This document shows positions 23,192 through 23,903 of a stretch of DNA of 23,903 nt, one piece after another; the stretch's first letter is position 1; each line of letters starts with the position of its first letter. The notes under the pieces are model-generated. The model made no database searches. It saw only the letters and a program-made list of their open reading frames with translations, and was not told the DNA's origin. Made by a program: the position numbers and the translations under genes. Source of the stretch: JAKORR01 sp964608495 (GTDB lineage Bacteria > Armatimonadota > Zipacnadia > Zipacnadales > FEN-943); assembly GCA_964608495.1 (NCBI GenBank), contig CAZSOQ010000065.1, forward strand, positions 1 through 23,903. Direction: 5' to 3'.

Positions 23192-23236
23192 GCCGGGACG
23201 CCGTCGCGAGTCCCATCCCCGGCGTGGCGGGGCGCG

Positions 23237-23245
23237 TGGTAGAAT
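23237..23245 (+). promoter_or_regulatory. Extended -10 promoter of the EndoQ-like gene
   Basis: TGG-TAGAAT, an extended -10 of the same form as the riboswitch promoter (TGG-TATACT). No clear -35. The expected leader is about 70 bases. It diverges from the der promoter. Confidence 0.5.
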
Positions 23246-23320
23246 GGAGCCCGTGGCAGGAAGCCCGGCCCCCGGTAGCGATGGGGCGGGCATAAGCGCT
23301 TCCCCCAGAGGGCCCAGAGC

Positions 23321-23903
23321 ATGATCCTCGCCTGCGATCTGCACGTGCATATCGGGCGTTCGAGCCGGGGCGAGCCGGTCAAGATCACGGCCGCGCGAAG
23401 CCTGACCTTCGAGAACATCGCCCGGGAGTGCGCCGACCGGAAGGGCGTGGTGGTGGTGGGAGTGGTGGACTGTGCCTCGCCGGCGGTGATCCGGGACATC
23501 GAGGACCTGCTCGACGCGGGGGAAATGAGGCCGGTCGAGGGGGGCGGGCTCGACTACCGGGGAAAGGTCACGGTCATCCCGGCCGCTGAGTTCGAGACGC
23601 GCGAGCCGGGCGGCGGGCTTTCCCACCACGTGAGCTACTTCGGCGAGATCGGGCAGCTCAAGGCCTTCTCGGCGGCGGTGGGGGGGCACGTCACCAACCT
23701 GCAGCTCAGCTCGCAACAGTGCGGGCTGCCGGCGCGCGAGCTGCTGCGGATCTGCCTGGACCACGGCGGGACCTTCGTGCCGGCGCACTGCTTCACGCCC
23801 CACAAGTCGCTGTATGGGGCCTGCGCGCGGCGTGGCGAGGAGGTCTTCGGCGGGGACTGGGGCGCGATTCCGGCCATTGAGCTGGGGCTGTCGGCCGACA
23901 GCC
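23321..23903 (+). CDS. Endonuclease Q-like PHP-domain protein (3' partial)
   Basis: ATG 23321 opens a frame that runs to the window end (194 codons, no stop). The sequence resembles the endonuclease Q/YqxK family, PHP-type metal-dependent nucleases that cut DNA 5' of deaminated bases (uracil, hypoxanthine, xanthine). Family positions are visible: DLHVHIGRSS (6-15, metal-binding His pair), PAAEFETRE (Glu ligand), HHVSYF, PAHCFTPHKSLYG and IELGLSADS. Known members are about 400 residues, so roughly half is outside the window, including the zinc-binding and C-terminal domains. The ribosome site is weak (AGAGGG). It is divergent from der. Confidence 0.9.
   Translation, partial: MILACDLHVHIGRSSRGEPVKITAARSLTFENIARECADRKGVVVVGVVDCASPAVIRDIEDLLDAGEMRPVEGGGLDYRGKVTVIPAAEFETREPGGGLSHHVSYFGEIGQLKAFSAAVGGHVTNLQLSSQQCGLPARELLRICLDHGGTFVPAHCFTPHKSLYGACARRGEEVFGGDWGAIPAIELGLSADS

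Overview
The window is GC-rich (very high GC at third codon positions) bacterial chromosomal DNA, densely packed with housekeeping and metabolic genes. An apolipoprotein N-acyltransferase implies a diderm cell that makes triacylated lipoproteins. The mix of a URO-D-like protein without the zinc motif, a secreted SUMF1-domain protein, a DapA-like aldolase, a YhbS-type acetyltransferase and an endonuclease-Q-like PHP protein fits Armatimonadota or a similar deep-branching environmental phylum. The phylum is inference, not proven. I see no rRNA, tRNA, CRISPR array, transposase, integrase or phage gene.

Layout. Bases 1-7785 (+): a tightly packed run with secD (5' end outside the window), secF, a cation diffusion facilitator, an AsnC/Lrp regulator, a class I aminotransferase, lnt and a class I glutamine-amidotransferase-like (C26) hydrolase. 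Several junctions are ATGA or GTGA overlaps, so most of the run is probably translationally coupled. Bases 7965-8658 (+): an extended -10 promoter, a convincing fluoride (crcB-type) riboswitch, an intrinsic terminator, a 17-codon leader ORF and a 163-aa soluble protein of unknown function. Bases 8718-18737 (-): a 654-aa protein with internal repeats and its own promoter; a candidate 36-aa ORF; a URO-D-like protein; two paralogous winged-helix regulators behind a TTGACA promoter with a dyad operator at its start site; a DapA-family aldolase; a GNAT acetyltransferase; a SAM methyltransferase; and a secreted SUMF1-domain protein. Bases 18943-20302 (+): an MFS exporter. Bases 20338-23132 (-): a candidate 38-aa ORF, plsY, a 617-base palindrome-rich gap and der. 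Bases 23321-23903 (+): the 5' part of an endonuclease-Q-like gene, cut by the window edge.

Themes. SecD/SecF, Lnt, PlsY and Der serve protein export, lipoprotein maturation, phospholipid synthesis and ribosome assembly. The two winged-helix paralogues appear to be co-transcribed with the URO-D-like gene and may regulate it. The most unusual signal is the fluoride riboswitch in front of a gene that is not a fluoride exporter. The palindrome AGGTTGC-N3-GCAACCT occurs three times in tandem in the start of the CDF gene and once more about 19 kb away, which suggests a dispersed repeat family that can enter coding sequence.
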